From DATFLS01 sp964413425 (GTDB lineage: Bacteria > Fidelibacterota > JAANXI01), in assembly GCA_964413425.1 (NCBI GenBank), contig CAYPST010000005.1, forward strand, positions 1-64,000: a stretch of 64,000 bases of DNA, read 5' to 3'. Below the pieces are notes generated by a model. The model saw only the letters and a list, made by a program, of their open reading frames with translations. It had not been told where the DNA came from and searched no databases. Shown here one piece after another: positions 8,714 through 18,034 of this stretch. The position numbers and the translations under genes were made by a program. Position 1 is the first letter of the stretch; every line of letters starts with the position of its first letter.

Positions 8714-10092
8714 TGTCTCAGTTGCTCTACCAGCTGTTTGAAGTGTGCCCCTCGTTCCTCGTAATTCGTATATTGGTCGAAGCTCGCACAGGCCGGTGAT
8801 AACAGAACCACATCGCCAGGCTCGGCCTCATCAGCCGCGAACCGGACAGCCTCGGGCAATCCCCCGAATAATGCCACCGATACCGACGGTTCCAGCATCG
8901 ACTGGATTTTCCGGCGATCTTTGCCAATCACCAGGGTCTTTTTCACGTGTTTCCGGATGCCCGGGATCAGCTGAGTAAAATCACCGCCCTTGTCATAGCC
9001 TCCCAGAATGAGAAACACCGGATGGTCAAAGCTTTCGATGGCATATTTCACCGATTCGATATTGGTGGCTTTCGAGTCGTTGTAAAAGGAAACAGCATCC
9101 ACCGCAGCGACAAACTCCATCCGGTGCTCGATGCCGGAGAAATGGCGTAAGACTTGCCGGAGATGCTCCCGAAATTCCGGGTGTTCTCCGGAGGGGATAT
9201 ACGCATGAATCGCATTTAAACCGGCTAAAACATTCGCCAGGTTATGCATGCCTTTCAGACCGCAGTCCTGATAGGCGATCAACCGCTCATCATCCCAGAG
9301 GATGTGTGATCCGTCCCAGTGGAAAGGGCCGGCCGCCCGGTCCGGATGCAGTGAGAACCCGATCAACCGGGCTTCCGTTTCAATATTTTCCAGCACCGGA
9401 TCATCCATATTATAGACAAGGATGTCCCTGCCGGTCTGGTTGGCAGTGATATTCAATTTGGCGGTGACGTACTCGTCAAATCCCTGGTAGCGGTTCATGT
9501 GATCCGGAGTGATGTTCAGGATGATTCCGACGTCGGGACGAAATGTCGGGATGCGCTCCAGCTGAAAACTGCTGACTTCCACCACATACACAGGATGCCG
9601 TCCTTCCCGGTGATTCGATTGCACCATCCCGGCGAAGGAGTTGCCGATATTACCACAGAGTCGCGGCGCATAGAAGCGGTTGTCCAGAAATTTCGCAATG
9701 AGCGTACTGGTGGTGGTCTTCCCGTTGGATCCGGTCACGGCAATCAGCGGCGCCCTGACGAACCAGGAAGCCAGTTCCACCTCCGAGATCATCGGGATAT
9801 TCCGGCGCTCGATTTCCCGGATCACCGGGGCCGTCTCCGGAATGCCGGGAGAGATCACGATCAGGGAGGCATCATACACCCGCTGCGAGTGCTGTCCGAG
9901 TTCTACCTCGATACCCATATTTCTGAGAGATTGCTGCATCTCATCGGACACCGCATCGTCAGCAGAATCCGAGAGCAGAACCCGCGCGCCGGATCGGTGC
10001 AGCAGTGTGGCCGCCGCAATTCCGCTGCGCTGCGCACCCAGGACCGCCACCGGCCGCTGATGGAGCGAATCTATGTGTGCCTGTGAAGCCAT
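8710..10092 (-). CDS. murD: UDP-MurNAc-L-alanine--D-glutamate ligase
   Basis: A 460-residue cytoplasmic Mur ligase that adds D-Glu to UDP-MurNAc-L-Ala. The N-terminal nucleotide-binding region VAVLGAQRSGIAAA lies at about residue 16, and the ATP loop VTGSNGKTTTSTL at about residue 117. The family motifs NITPDHMNRY (about residue 195) and NDSKATNIES (about residue 330) are intact. It starts 5 bp after mraY ends and overlaps ftsW by 4 bp. Confidence 0.97.
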   Translation of the reverse strand: MASQAHIDSLHQRPVAVLGAQRSGIAAATLLHRSGARVLLSDSADDAVSDEMQQSLRNMGIEVELGQHSQRVYDASLIVISPGIPETAPVIREIERRNIPMISEVELASWFVRAPLIAVTGSNGKTTTSTLIAKFLDNRFYAPRLCGNIGNSFAGMVQSNHREGRHPVYVVEVSSFQLERIPTFRPDVGIILNITPDHMNRYQGFDEYVTAKLNITANQTGRDILVYNMDDPVLENIETEARLIGFSLHPDRAAGPFHWDGSHILWDDERLIAYQDCGLKGMHNLANVLAGLNAIHAYIPSGEHPEFREHLRQVLRHFSGIEHRMEFVAAVDAVSFYNDSKATNIESVKYAIESFDHPVFLILGGYDKGGDFTQLIPGIRKHVKKTLVIGKDRRKIQSMLEPSVSVALFGGLPEAVRFAADEAEPGDVVLLSPACASFDQYTNYEERGAHFKQLVEQLRQ

Positions 10093-10097
10093 TCGTC

Positions 10098-11201
10098 CTA
10101 TCGAATCTTAAAGGTGGTTAACGACAACAAGGCCAGTAAGATGCCAATGATCCAGAAGCGGACCACCACCTGATTTTCCTTCCACCCTTTGAGTTCATAA
10201 TGGTGATGAAGCGGCGCCATATTGAACACCCGTTTCCCCACGCCGGTGCGTTTTCTGGTCCAACGGAAATACGAGGTTTGGATGATCACTGATAAGGCTT
10301 CGGCAACGAATATGCCACCGATAATGAGGAGCAGCAGCTCTTTACGTACCAGCACAGCCACTGTGCCCAGTGCGGCACCGGCAGAGAGTGCTCCGGTATC
10401 TCCCATGAAGACCATGGCCGGGTTGGCGTTGAACCACAGAAATCCAAGCAGTGCCCCGATCAGCGCCGCGCAATAAATGGTGACTTCGCCGATACCCGGC
10501 AGATAGATAATATTGAGATAATCACTAAAATCCACCCGGCCGGAAATGTAGGTAATCGCGGCAAACGTGAGAATACTGATAGCCAGCAGGCCGGCCGCGA
10601 GACCGTCCAGGCCGTCGGTTAAGTTGACTGCATTGGAAGTACCGGTAATGACTATCATCACCACCGGGATATAAAGAATGCCAAAATCGATTTCATAATT
10701 CTTGAAAAAGGGGACCGTACTCACCGAGCGGAATTCGGCAAAAGCGGGTTCGAAGTAAATCCACGTGCCGATAAGTATGCCGAGACTGATTTGCCCCAGT
10801 AGTTTGTAATGGACAATCAGTCCCCGGGGGAGTTTTTTCACTACCTTCAAATAATCGTCCAGGAAGCCGATGAGCCCCATCCAGACGGTTGCCACGAAGA
10901 GCATAATCACATATAAATTTTTCAAATTCGCAAACAGGAGCGTCGGGAGCAGGGTGGCGACCAGAATGATTAATCCTCCCATGGTCGGAGTCCCGTGCTT
11001 GTCAAAATGGGTTTTGGGCCCGTCGGTCCGGATTTCTTCGCCGATATTGTGCTCTTTGAGTTTTCGAATCACAAAGGGGCCGAAAATAAAGGCGATAATC
11101 AGGGCAGAGATAGCGGCCGCACCGGCGCGAAAGGTGATGTACTGAAAAATATTCAACCCGGATATATAGTCCCGCAGGGGATAGAGTAAATGATAAAGCA
11201 C
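10098..11201 (-). CDS. mraY: Phospho-MurNAc-pentapeptide transferase MraY
   Basis: A 367-residue polytopic membrane enzyme that joins phospho-MurNAc-pentapeptide to undecaprenyl phosphate to form lipid I. Signature motifs include KTHFDKHGTPTMGGL (about residue 63), the aspartate-rich loop GFLDDYLKV (about residue 112), NLTDGLDGLAAG (about residue 192), NPAMVFMGDTGALS (about residue 260) and MAPLHHHYELKGW near the C-terminus. About ten membrane segments are visible. It shares one base with murF. Confidence 0.98.
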   Translation of the reverse strand: MLYHLLYPLRDYISGLNIFQYITFRAGAAAISALIIAFIFGPFVIRKLKEHNIGEEIRTDGPKTHFDKHGTPTMGGLIILVATLLPTLLFANLKNLYVIMLFVATVWMGLIGFLDDYLKVVKKLPRGLIVHYKLLGQISLGILIGTWIYFEPAFAEFRSVSTVPFFKNYEIDFGILYIPVVMIVITGTSNAVNLTDGLDGLAAGLLAISILTFAAITYISGRVDFSDYLNIIYLPGIGEVTIYCAALIGALLGFLWFNANPAMVFMGDTGALSAGAALGTVAVLVRKELLLLIIGGIFVAEALSVIIQTSYFRWTRKRTGVGKRVFNMAPLHHHYELKGWKENQVVVRFWIIGILLALLSLTTFKIR

Positions 11202-12556
11202 TACAGATCCTCCAGTATTTTTTCTAACTGAATCCCATGCGATCCTTTGATGAGCAGCGTATCATTTTCTTTCAGTATCTCCGGGAGCGCCTCGAGGCAC
11301 CTGGCGACATTCTCGAAATGATGGGTCTGAACGGCCTGCCGTTTCGCGGCTTCATCCGTGATGAATCGGGCAAGCGGTCCGATCCCGATGACCACGTCAA
11401 TGCCTTGGGAACGCGCGTAGGCACCGATATCCCGGTGTTTCTGATCCCGGGAGCTGTTTAGTTCCAGCATATCCCCGAGGACAGCCACCTTGCGTCGATC
11501 CGATGGGGCGGCGCCCAGAATATCCAGTGCCGCTTTCATTGATTGCGGGTTGGCGTTATACGAATCATCGATGATGGTTTTCCCGTTGCGCTCAAGGATG
11601 CGGGCGCGTCCCGGCACGGCCCGGAATGCCTCCAGCCGCTCACGGATCTCTGCCGGAGCAACACCGAAGGTTAACCCGACGGCCGCTGCCGCCAGCGCAT
11701 TGGTGGCCTGAAATGCGCCCGAAACCCGCAGTTGCAGCGTTCCGATGCCATCGATAGTTAGCCGGACCCGGCTGTAGTCATCCAGGGATTGAATGGAAGC
11801 GGTGATATCCGCAGAGACGTCTATACCATACGAAACGATCCGGTCGGTATGCGGTGCAAAATCTTTGATATAGCCATCGTTCATATTCAGGAACGCAATC
11901 CCGTCACCGGGGAGTGATCGGTATAAATCAAATTTTGTATCCGCTATCTGATCCAGCGAACGAAAGAACCGGGAATGGACTTCCATAATGGTGGTGACGA
12001 GCCCGGCCGTGGGGCGAGAGATCTCGCACAATGCCCGTATTTCGCCCGGATGATTCATTCCGTGTTCCAGGATCCAGAAGTCATGCTCTGCTCTGGCTCC
12101 GAGAATCGTCAGCGGTAATCCCCACAGATTGTTATAATTGCCGGGGGTCGCCAGCGGGGAATAGCTCGCTGCCAGAATCTGTGCGAGCATTTCTTTGGTG
12201 GTGGTCTTGCCATTACTTCCGGTGATGCCCAGCACCGGAACATGTATTTTATCTCGCACCAGGCCGGCAAGTTGACGCAGCGCCCTGTCGGAATCGTTCA
12301 CCACAATCAGGGGCCAGTCTCTGGCGGGGGAAGCCGTTGCGAACCATGTTTTCTCCACCAGTGCCGCCAGCGCGCCCTGTTGGAGTGCCTCTCCGATGAA
12401 CCGGTGCCCATCTGTTTCTGCGCCCCGCCGGGCGATGAAAATCATAGCCGGTTCGATTCGCCGGCTGTCGATGGCAACTCCCCGGATATCGATATCCGTC
12501 GGCAGATTCTGCGTGTGGAGCGGATCCAGGTTGTGGATATCCTCCCAGGTGATCAT
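11201..12556 (-). CDS. murF: UDP-MurNAc-tripeptide--D-Ala-D-Ala ligase
   Basis: A 451-residue cytoplasmic Mur ligase that adds the D-Ala-D-Ala dipeptide to complete the UDP-MurNAc-pentapeptide. It shows the ATP loop ITGSNGKTTTKEML near residue 110, the central motif IDDSYNANPQSMKAAL near residue 325 and a C-terminal LLIKGSHGIQLEKI. It overlaps murE by 4 bp. The D-Ala-D-Ala ligase that would feed it is not in the window. Confidence 0.97.
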   Translation of the reverse strand: MITWEDIHNLDPLHTQNLPTDIDIRGVAIDSRRIEPAMIFIARRGAETDGHRFIGEALQQGALAALVEKTWFATASPARDWPLIVVNDSDRALRQLAGLVRDKIHVPVLGITGSNGKTTTKEMLAQILAASYSPLATPGNYNNLWGLPLTILGARAEHDFWILEHGMNHPGEIRALCEISRPTAGLVTTIMEVHSRFFRSLDQIADTKFDLYRSLPGDGIAFLNMNDGYIKDFAPHTDRIVSYGIDVSADITASIQSLDDYSRVRLTIDGIGTLQLRVSGAFQATNALAAAAVGLTFGVAPAEIRERLEAFRAVPGRARILERNGKTIIDDSYNANPQSMKAALDILGAAPSDRRKVAVLGDMLELNSSRDQKHRDIGAYARSQGIDVVIGIGPLARFITDEAAKRQAVQTHHFENVARCLEALPEILKENDTLLIKGSHGIQLEKILEDL

Positions 12557-14022
12557 GGCTGCCGCAGCTCCTTCAAGGCGTCCTTTGCCACGAGTTTGTC
12601 TTCGAACGGATATTTTTTGTTTTTGACGATTTGATAGGTTTCGTGACCCTTGCCGGCGATGAGGATAATATCCTCCGGGTCGGCCAGGTCCACAGCCGTA
12701 TAAATGGCCTGGCGACGATCCGGTTCCAGGATAACATCGGGACGCGAGATCCCCTGATTGATTTCCTGAATAATGTGCAGCGGATCCTCATCCCTGGGAT
12801 TATCGCTGGTGATGATTAATTTATCTGCGTATCGCTCAGCGATCCGTCCCATTTCAGGCCGTTTCTGCTTGTCCCGGTTCCCGCCGCACCCGAATACCAG
12901 AACGATATGGCGGTCGGTGTGCTCCTGTTTCCTCAAATAGTGCAACTCTTTGAGTACAGACGCCAGTGCGTCCGGAGTGTGAGCATAATCGACAAAGATG
13001 GTCGGGGAATGATAGGGCGCCGGGACCCGGTCAAATCTGCCTGGTACCGTGGTCTCCGCGATGCCTTGCCGGATAGCGCTCTCCGAGATACCGTGCTGCT
13101 GCGCTGCGGCGGTCGCCGCCAGTATATTGGAAAGATTAAACCGTCCGAGCAACTGTGTTGCAATATCCAATGTGCCCCCGGGAGCCTGTAGTATGCCTCT
13201 GCATCCCTGAAAACCCAGGGTAAATTCCGTATAATAATACCTGGCTGAGGTTGATTCCAACGAGTAAGAAATAATCGTACCTCCTGTTATATCGGCAAAC
13301 CAGGAAAACTCTGTACTGTCTTTGTTCAAAATGGCATGGCCGGAAGCCGGCAATGCTTGAAAAAGTTTCCCTTTTTCCGCGCGATACGCCTGGGGCGTTT
13401 GATGAAAATCCAGATGATCGCGCCCCATATTCGTAAAGATGGCGGTCGTAAACGGGATATCGGCTGCTCTTTCCAGGGCCAGGGCATGGGAGGAAACTTC
13501 CATGGCGGCAATTTTTACCTCGTTTTGCACCATCTGATGAAAATATTGATGGAGCTCCTTGCTGTCAGGTGTGGTCAGATTGGTGGCGAAAAACTCTCCG
13601 GCCACCGTATAACCGAACGTCCCGATGGTTCCGGATTTTATCCTGGCGGCTGCCAGGATATTCCTGAGAAGAGTCGTAACGGTGGTTTTGCCATTGGTGC
13701 CGGTTACCCCGATGATGGTCAGTTTTTCCGCAGGAAAACCGTACCAGGCCGCTGCCATTTGCGAGAAGGCACGGCGGGAGGATTGCACTTTGAAGACGGG
13801 AATGTCCGGATCTGCGGGAGGTGTTTCACAGACGAGGGCGGCCGCGCCGCGCTGCACCGCCTGCGGAATGAACCGGTGGCCATCGACTTCTGTCCCGGGA
13901 ATGGCCACGAAGGCCTCGCCCGGCCGGACTTCCCGTGAATCATTGGTAAATCCGGAGACCAGAACCTCCCCGGAATCCGAATAGCGTATTTCTCCCAGTA
14001 ACTCGCGCATGCTTCGTTTCAT
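12553..14022 (-). CDS. murE: UDP-MurNAc-tripeptide synthetase MurE
   Basis: A 489-residue cytoplasmic Mur ligase that adds the third stem-peptide residue. The ATP loop VTGTNGKTTVTTLL lies near residue 105. The TSDNPRDEDP segment near residue 407 contains the DNPR motif that marks meso-diaminopimelate specificity; lysine-adding enzymes have a different sequence here. This indicates DAP-type peptidoglycan, as in most diderms. It starts 3 bp after ftsI ends and overlaps murF by 4 bp. Confidence 0.97.
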   Translation of the reverse strand: MKRSMRELLGEIRYSDSGEVLVSGFTNDSREVRPGEAFVAIPGTEVDGHRFIPQAVQRGAAALVCETPPADPDIPVFKVQSSRRAFSQMAAAWYGFPAEKLTIIGVTGTNGKTTVTTLLRNILAAARIKSGTIGTFGYTVAGEFFATNLTTPDSKELHQYFHQMVQNEVKIAAMEVSSHALALERAADIPFTTAIFTNMGRDHLDFHQTPQAYRAEKGKLFQALPASGHAILNKDSTEFSWFADITGGTIISYSLESTSARYYYTEFTLGFQGCRGILQAPGGTLDIATQLLGRFNLSNILAATAAAQQHGISESAIRQGIAETTVPGRFDRVPAPYHSPTIFVDYAHTPDALASVLKELHYLRKQEHTDRHIVLVFGCGGNRDKQKRPEMGRIAERYADKLIITSDNPRDEDPLHIIQEINQGISRPDVILEPDRRQAIYTAVDLADPEDIILIAGKGHETYQIVKNKKYPFEDKLVAKDALKELRQP

Positions 14023-14025
14023 ATA

Positions 14026-16035
14026 TTAATTCTTCAACTCAAGTTCGCAAATAGTTCCCGGTTTCAGATGAGTGCCCGGTGGGGGCTGCTGTGCCGTCAC
14101 CCGGCCATACCCGGTGATTTGGACTTCCAGGCCGAGGTCATACAGGGTTACCAATGATTCCCGAAGACTCCTTCCCCGGACATCCGGCATGCGCAGGGGG
14201 TCGGCGGTCTCATTCTGACGGGTTCCGGTGGGTCGGGGCTGCCGGAGATCCATTTGAGTGGTCAGGATCACCGGATTCGTGCCCGAGGTTTCCAGGCCGG
14301 GTGCCTGCGTATCTCTGATCACCGGGGCGGCGACGGTGTCTTCGTCCACCGCTGCATAATATTCATCCGTGGAATTGATGATTTGCGAAAAGATATTTCT
14401 GGCAACCGGTGCCGCGGCGTGTCCGCCCCAGTGGTGTCCGAATTCCGGTGCATCTAAAATGATGGCACACAGCAACTTCGGATTCCCTGTCGGCAAAAAT
14501 CCCACAAAAGAGGAGGTATGCTGCGTGTCTGAATATTTGCCGTCAATCAGCTGTTGGGCGGTGCCGGTTTTCCCGGCCATGCGCATCCCCTCAATCCGGG
14601 CTCGCGTGCCGGTCCCGTCTTCCACGACTTCCACCAGCATGTCTTTCACCTGCCGGATAGCGTTTCGGGAAGCCACCTGGCGAACCACCTTGGGCCTCCC
14701 CCGATAGATGGTGGCGCCGCTTTGATCGATAATGCGATTGACCAGATACGGCTGCATGAGATAGCCATCGTTGGCAATAGCTGCAAAGGCATTCGCCAGC
14801 TGCAGGGCAGTGACCGACACTTCATATCCGATGGGAACGCTCGCCATACTCATATCCGTCCACCGGGAAAGCGGATGCACAATCCCCGGCACCTCACCCA
14901 TAAAATTCAGGCCGGTTTTGGTTCCGAAGCCGAATTTTGTGAGATATTGATACAGGAGATCCCGGCCCACCCTTTCCGCGATTTTAATGGTGCCGATGTT
15001 GCTGGAATTGGCGATAATGTCTTCAAAAGTTAACCATCCGAAGGGCTTCCAATCCTGGATAATCTTTCCATTTTTCCGGAATGTTCCTTCTTCACAGAAA
15101 AAGATATCTTCCGGATGGCAGATGTGTTCTGCCAGCACTGCAGTGGCGGTCACGATCTTCAGAGTGGATCCCGGTTCGAAAATATTGGTGACCGCCCGGT
15201 TATTCATATTGCTCGAGCGGGAATGTTCCGGAGTGTTGGGGTCATAGGAGGGAAGAGAAGCCATAGCCAGAATCGCCCCGGTGGACGGATTCATTAAGAT
15301 CCCCGTGGCGGTGGATGCCGCGTAGGTTCTCAATCCTCCGGAAAGCGCATCCTCCACGATGGTCTGGTATTCCAGATCAATGGTGAGATCTATATCGTGC
15401 CCGTGTACCGGATCAATCGATGGATAGCGCGGGCTGGGCATACTGATCCCCCGGCCATCCTTTTTCAGAATCGTCCATCCGGGTTTTCCCCGGAGAAGGG
15501 AGTCGTACTGCGCTTCTAATCCGGTAATGCCTTTCCCGTCCACATTGGTGGCACCAATTACCTGGGCTCCGATTTCCTGGTACGGATAATAACGCGTACC
15601 GCGAATTTCGACGATCAATCCGGGATCCTCATACTCAATCAGCGACTCGACCTTGTTTTTTGCAATATTGCGTTTCAGCCAGATAAAGGGTTGAGCGGAA
15701 TTCAGTTTGCTGAGGAAGTGTGCCCTGGACCCACCCAGGGTATGCGCAAATTTCGTCGCCAGCGCATATTTGTCCTGTACTTCCTGCGGACGCACACCAA
15801 ACGAATACTGCGGAACATTCATGGTGAGCGGATTCCGGTTGCGGTCATAAATGTTGCCGCGGATGGCCGGAATAGGGGTTTTGTTCTCCGCCTGGTTTTT
15901 GCCGATTTCCCGATAACTCTGCCCTTCCACAATCTGCACCGTGTAGAGCCGGGCGATAATCAGGGCCCATGCGGCCAGAGAAGCCAGGAGTATGCTCACA
16001 AATCTGCCTGAATATCGTTTATCTGAGGGTGTCAT
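14026..16035 (-). CDS. ftsI: Septal transpeptidase FtsI (PBP3-like) with PASTA domain
   Basis: A class B penicillin-binding protein of 669 residues from the ATG at 16035. An N-terminal membrane segment (about 11-30) is followed by a dimerisation domain starting near IRGNIYDRNRNPL and then the transpeptidase domain. Catalytic motifs are STLK with Ser290, the SSN triad in ANSSNIG, and AGKTGTAQQ. The last 60 residues form one PASTA domain (MPDVRGRSLRESL), a feature of FCB and Gram-positive FtsI but not of the E. coli protein. A longer TTG start at 16080 would overlap ftsL by 35 bp; the ATG is preferred because it leaves a normal short cytoplasmic tail. Confidence 0.95.
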   Translation of the reverse strand: MTPSDKRYSGRFVSILLASLAAWALIIARLYTVQIVEGQSYREIGKNQAENKTPIPAIRGNIYDRNRNPLTMNVPQYSFGVRPQEVQDKYALATKFAHTLGGSRAHFLSKLNSAQPFIWLKRNIAKNKVESLIEYEDPGLIVEIRGTRYYPYQEIGAQVIGATNVDGKGITGLEAQYDSLLRGKPGWTILKKDGRGISMPSPRYPSIDPVHGHDIDLTIDLEYQTIVEDALSGGLRTYAASTATGILMNPSTGAILAMASLPSYDPNTPEHSRSSNMNNRAVTNIFEPGSTLKIVTATAVLAEHICHPEDIFFCEEGTFRKNGKIIQDWKPFGWLTFEDIIANSSNIGTIKIAERVGRDLLYQYLTKFGFGTKTGLNFMGEVPGIVHPLSRWTDMSMASVPIGYEVSVTALQLANAFAAIANDGYLMQPYLVNRIIDQSGATIYRGRPKVVRQVASRNAIRQVKDMLVEVVEDGTGTRARIEGMRMAGKTGTAQQLIDGKYSDTQHTSSFVGFLPTGNPKLLCAIILDAPEFGHHWGGHAAAPVARNIFSQIINSTDEYYAAVDEDTVAAPVIRDTQAPGLETSGTNPVILTTQMDLRQPRPTGTRQNETADPLRMPDVRGRSLRESLVTLYDLGLEVQITGYGRVTAQQPPPGTHLKPGTICELELKN

Positions 16036-16045
16036 ATTTCCAGGG

Positions 16046-16375
16046 TCAGTGTGTCTGTTTATGCTGTTCGGGTTCCACAAAAATGGCTAACGACTCCGGC
16101 TCCGGGATGACCATCTGCAATTCATCCCGTGCAATACGTTTAATGCGATCTCCCCGGGATAATTGGGATATTGCACTGTTCAATTCTTTATTTCGATTTT
16201 CCAGCTGCGTTTCCATGTGCCGAAGCGCCATATTTTCTTTGATGGTGCTGGTGACAGCATTGTGAATCCAGAGGTATCCGACAAACAGCCCTATCATAAT
16301 GCTGGTGATGATCACGAATGAAAAGGTGAAGAAGAAATCCCCCGTGTTTTTGGTGCGCGATTTTTTCCGAGCCAT
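16046..16375 (-). CDS. ftsL: Cell division protein FtsL
   Basis: A 109-residue bitopic protein with a basic cytoplasmic tail (MARKKSRTKN), one membrane segment (about residues 14-36) and a periplasmic coiled coil (about 40-75, MALRHMETQLENRNKELNSA). This architecture and its position between rsmH and ftsI identify FtsL, which is poorly conserved in sequence. It bridges FtsB/FtsQ to the FtsWI synthase. It starts one base after the rsmH stop. Confidence 0.85.
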   Translation of the reverse strand: MARKKSRTKNTGDFFFTFSFVIITSIMIGLFVGYLWIHNAVTSTIKENMALRHMETQLENRNKELNSAISQLSRGDRIKRIARDELQMVIPEPESLAIFVEPEQHKQTH

Positions 16376-17293
16376 TTATACCCTCTCTGCGGATCGCAGG
16401 CGCGCACTGCGTGCCCGGGGATTCCGTTCGACTTCTCCCTCAGACGGACGCACCACATTTCTGGTGAGTACCCGCAACGTCGGTTCCTTCTCACACACGC
16501 AGGTCGGCAGTTCCGGCGGACACACGCAGTCCTTTTCCGCTTCCCGGAACATCTGCTTCACAATGCGATCCTCCAGAGAGTGATAGGAGATCACCACTAT
16601 CCGACCTGCAGGATTCAGCAACGGAATACCGGAGTGCAGCGTGCGTTCGAGAACCTCCAGTTCACGATTCACGTAGATGCGGATCGCTTGAAATACCCGT
16701 GAGAGCGTTTTATTCCGGTAGCGGTCGGGGGTCACCGATTCCACAGCCTGCCGGAGGTCGCTCGTCGTTTTCATGGGGCGTCGCTGCAGTATGGATCTGG
16801 CTATCGATCTGGCATTCTTCTCCTCACCGTATTTTCGTATTACGTCCAGAAGATCCTGCTCGTCGGCCGTATTGATAAATGCCGCTGCAGTGTACTCATC
16901 TGTCTGAGAAAAACGCATATTCAATGGGCCCTCATTTTGATACGAAAATCCCCGCGCAGGCTGATCGATCTGATACGATGATATCCCCAAATCCAGGAGC
17001 AAGCCGTCCATTTTTTCAATGCCTTCCCGCCGGAGGATTGTCTCCATCTGGCTGAAGTTCGCCTCCGCCAGCAAGACAGTCTGCGGAAACTGGCGGAGCC
17101 GCTCCTCAGCAATATCCAGCATTGCCGCATCCGCGTCGATGCCCAGTAAGACAGCATCGGGGGAGAGCCGTTGTAACAAGGCACGGCTGTGACCCCCGGC
17201 ACCCACCGTGCCGTCCACATAGATGCCATCTTTTTTCGTGATCAGCCGGTGTACGACCTCCTCAACTAACACAGGCACATGCGGTGCTGCCAT
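16376..17293 (-). CDS. rsmH: 16S rRNA m4C1402 methyltransferase RsmH (MraW)
   Basis: A 305-residue SAM-dependent enzyme that N4-methylates C1402 of 16S rRNA in the ribosomal P site. The start chosen is the ATG at 17293, giving MAAPHVPVLVEEVV, which matches the usual family N-terminus; a TTG 30 bases upstream would overlap mraZ by 23 bp. The SAM motif DGTVGAGGHSRALL lies near residue 30, with DLGISSYQIDQPARGFS near residue 105 and the SYHSLEDRIVK motif near residue 235. The C-terminus is basic and arginine-rich, as usual. Confidence 0.96.
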   Translation of the reverse strand: MAAPHVPVLVEEVVHRLITKKDGIYVDGTVGAGGHSRALLQRLSPDAVLLGIDADAAMLDIAEERLRQFPQTVLLAEANFSQMETILRREGIEKMDGLLLDLGISSYQIDQPARGFSYQNEGPLNMRFSQTDEYTAAAFINTADEQDLLDVIRKYGEEKNARSIARSILQRRPMKTTSDLRQAVESVTPDRYRNKTLSRVFQAIRIYVNRELEVLERTLHSGIPLLNPAGRIVVISYHSLEDRIVKQMFREAEKDCVCPPELPTCVCEKEPTLRVLTRNVVRPSEGEVERNPRARSARLRSAERV

Positions 17294-17300
17294 CCCGGAG

Positions 17301-17765
17301 TTATAATTTGATTTGTGCCGCAAACGATTCGTAATCTTCGTCTGTCAGGTCGAGAAAGGTGTCATATCGTTCATCAATAATCTCCGGATTCCAGACCTCG
17401 ATCTTATTGAGCATACCGATAATGAGCACCTGATCATCCAGTTCGGCGATTTTCTGTAATGTCGCCGGAAGCATGACCCGCCCCTGTTTATCATACTTGG
17501 TGGGAGTGGCATATCGCACAATTTGCCGGATAAAATCACGTTCCTTCGGACGCAGGAACGTGAGGCTCCGTAAGTTGTCCTCGATGCGCTCCCATTCTTC
17601 CAGCGGGTAAATCCAAACGCATTGATCCAATCCGCGTGTAATTACAAAGGTACCATCCGAGTCCGGTGAGAGGGCCTGCCGGAATTTGGAGGGGATATTA
17701 ATCCGCCCCTTACTATCAATAGAGTAGTTGTACTCTCCAATAAATGTATTTGTTCTCGATACCAT
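17301..17765 (-). CDS. mraZ: Transcriptional regulator MraZ
   Basis: A 154-residue protein with two SpoVT/AbrB-like MraZ repeats. The first carries YSIDSKGRINIPSKFR (residues 14-29) and the second YDKQGRVMLPATLQK (about residues 90-104); each holds the family's D-x-K/Q-GR core. MraZ binds repeated TGGGN boxes in front of its own operon and regulates the dcw genes. Such boxes with 10-bp spacing lie 26-50 bp upstream of this start, downstream of a consensus promoter, so autoregulation is likely. It is the first gene of the 14-gene cluster. Confidence 0.96.
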   Translation of the reverse strand: MVSRTNTFIGEYNYSIDSKGRINIPSKFRQALSPDSDGTFVITRGLDQCVWIYPLEEWERIEDNLRSLTFLRPKERDFIRQIVRYATPTKYDKQGRVMLPATLQKIAELDDQVLIIGMLNKIEVWNPEIIDERYDTFLDLTDEDYESFAAQIKL

Positions 17766-17790
17766 GGAGCCAATGCGCTGCTTACATATT

Positions 17791-17815
17791 TGGGATAGTT
17801 ACCCACTGTTACCCA
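17791..17815 (-). promoter_or_regulatory. MraZ-box operator repeats
   Basis: On the minus strand two TGGGT boxes occur as exact 10-bp-period direct repeats (bases 17811-17815 and 17801-17805, spacer 5 bases). A third box at 17791-17795 keeps the same 10-bp phase but is inverted (TCCCA on the minus strand). Published MraZ sites in E. coli and Mycoplasma are TGGGN repeats separated by 5 bases. The block covers the expected transcription start of the promoter at 17818-17846. Confidence 0.8.
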
Positions 17816-17817
17816 CA

Positions 17818-17846
17818 ATTATACACCAGTATTTCTGGTTTGTCAA
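17818..17846 (-). promoter_or_regulatory. Consensus sigma-70-type promoter of mraZ/dcw
   Basis: On the minus strand TTGACA (17841-17846) and TATAAT (17818-17823) are both exact consensus hexamers with a 17-base spacer. Transcription would start near 17811, inside the MraZ boxes and about 45 bases before the mraZ ATG. Confidence 0.9.
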
Positions 17847-18034
17847 GAATTAAAAAATAAGCACTAATTGAAATGGTAGCTTTTACTATTATATGATAAA
17901 ATATGCTAAAGTTTCATTATGTAAGTGAACAGATAGAGTACAAAATGAAAATAAATGCCATTCGGTGTCAAAATGAGAAAAAATGTGCAAGAGCCAGCCA
18001 GACTGTGGGGAGAATGCAGATGCAGCGTCGGGGC

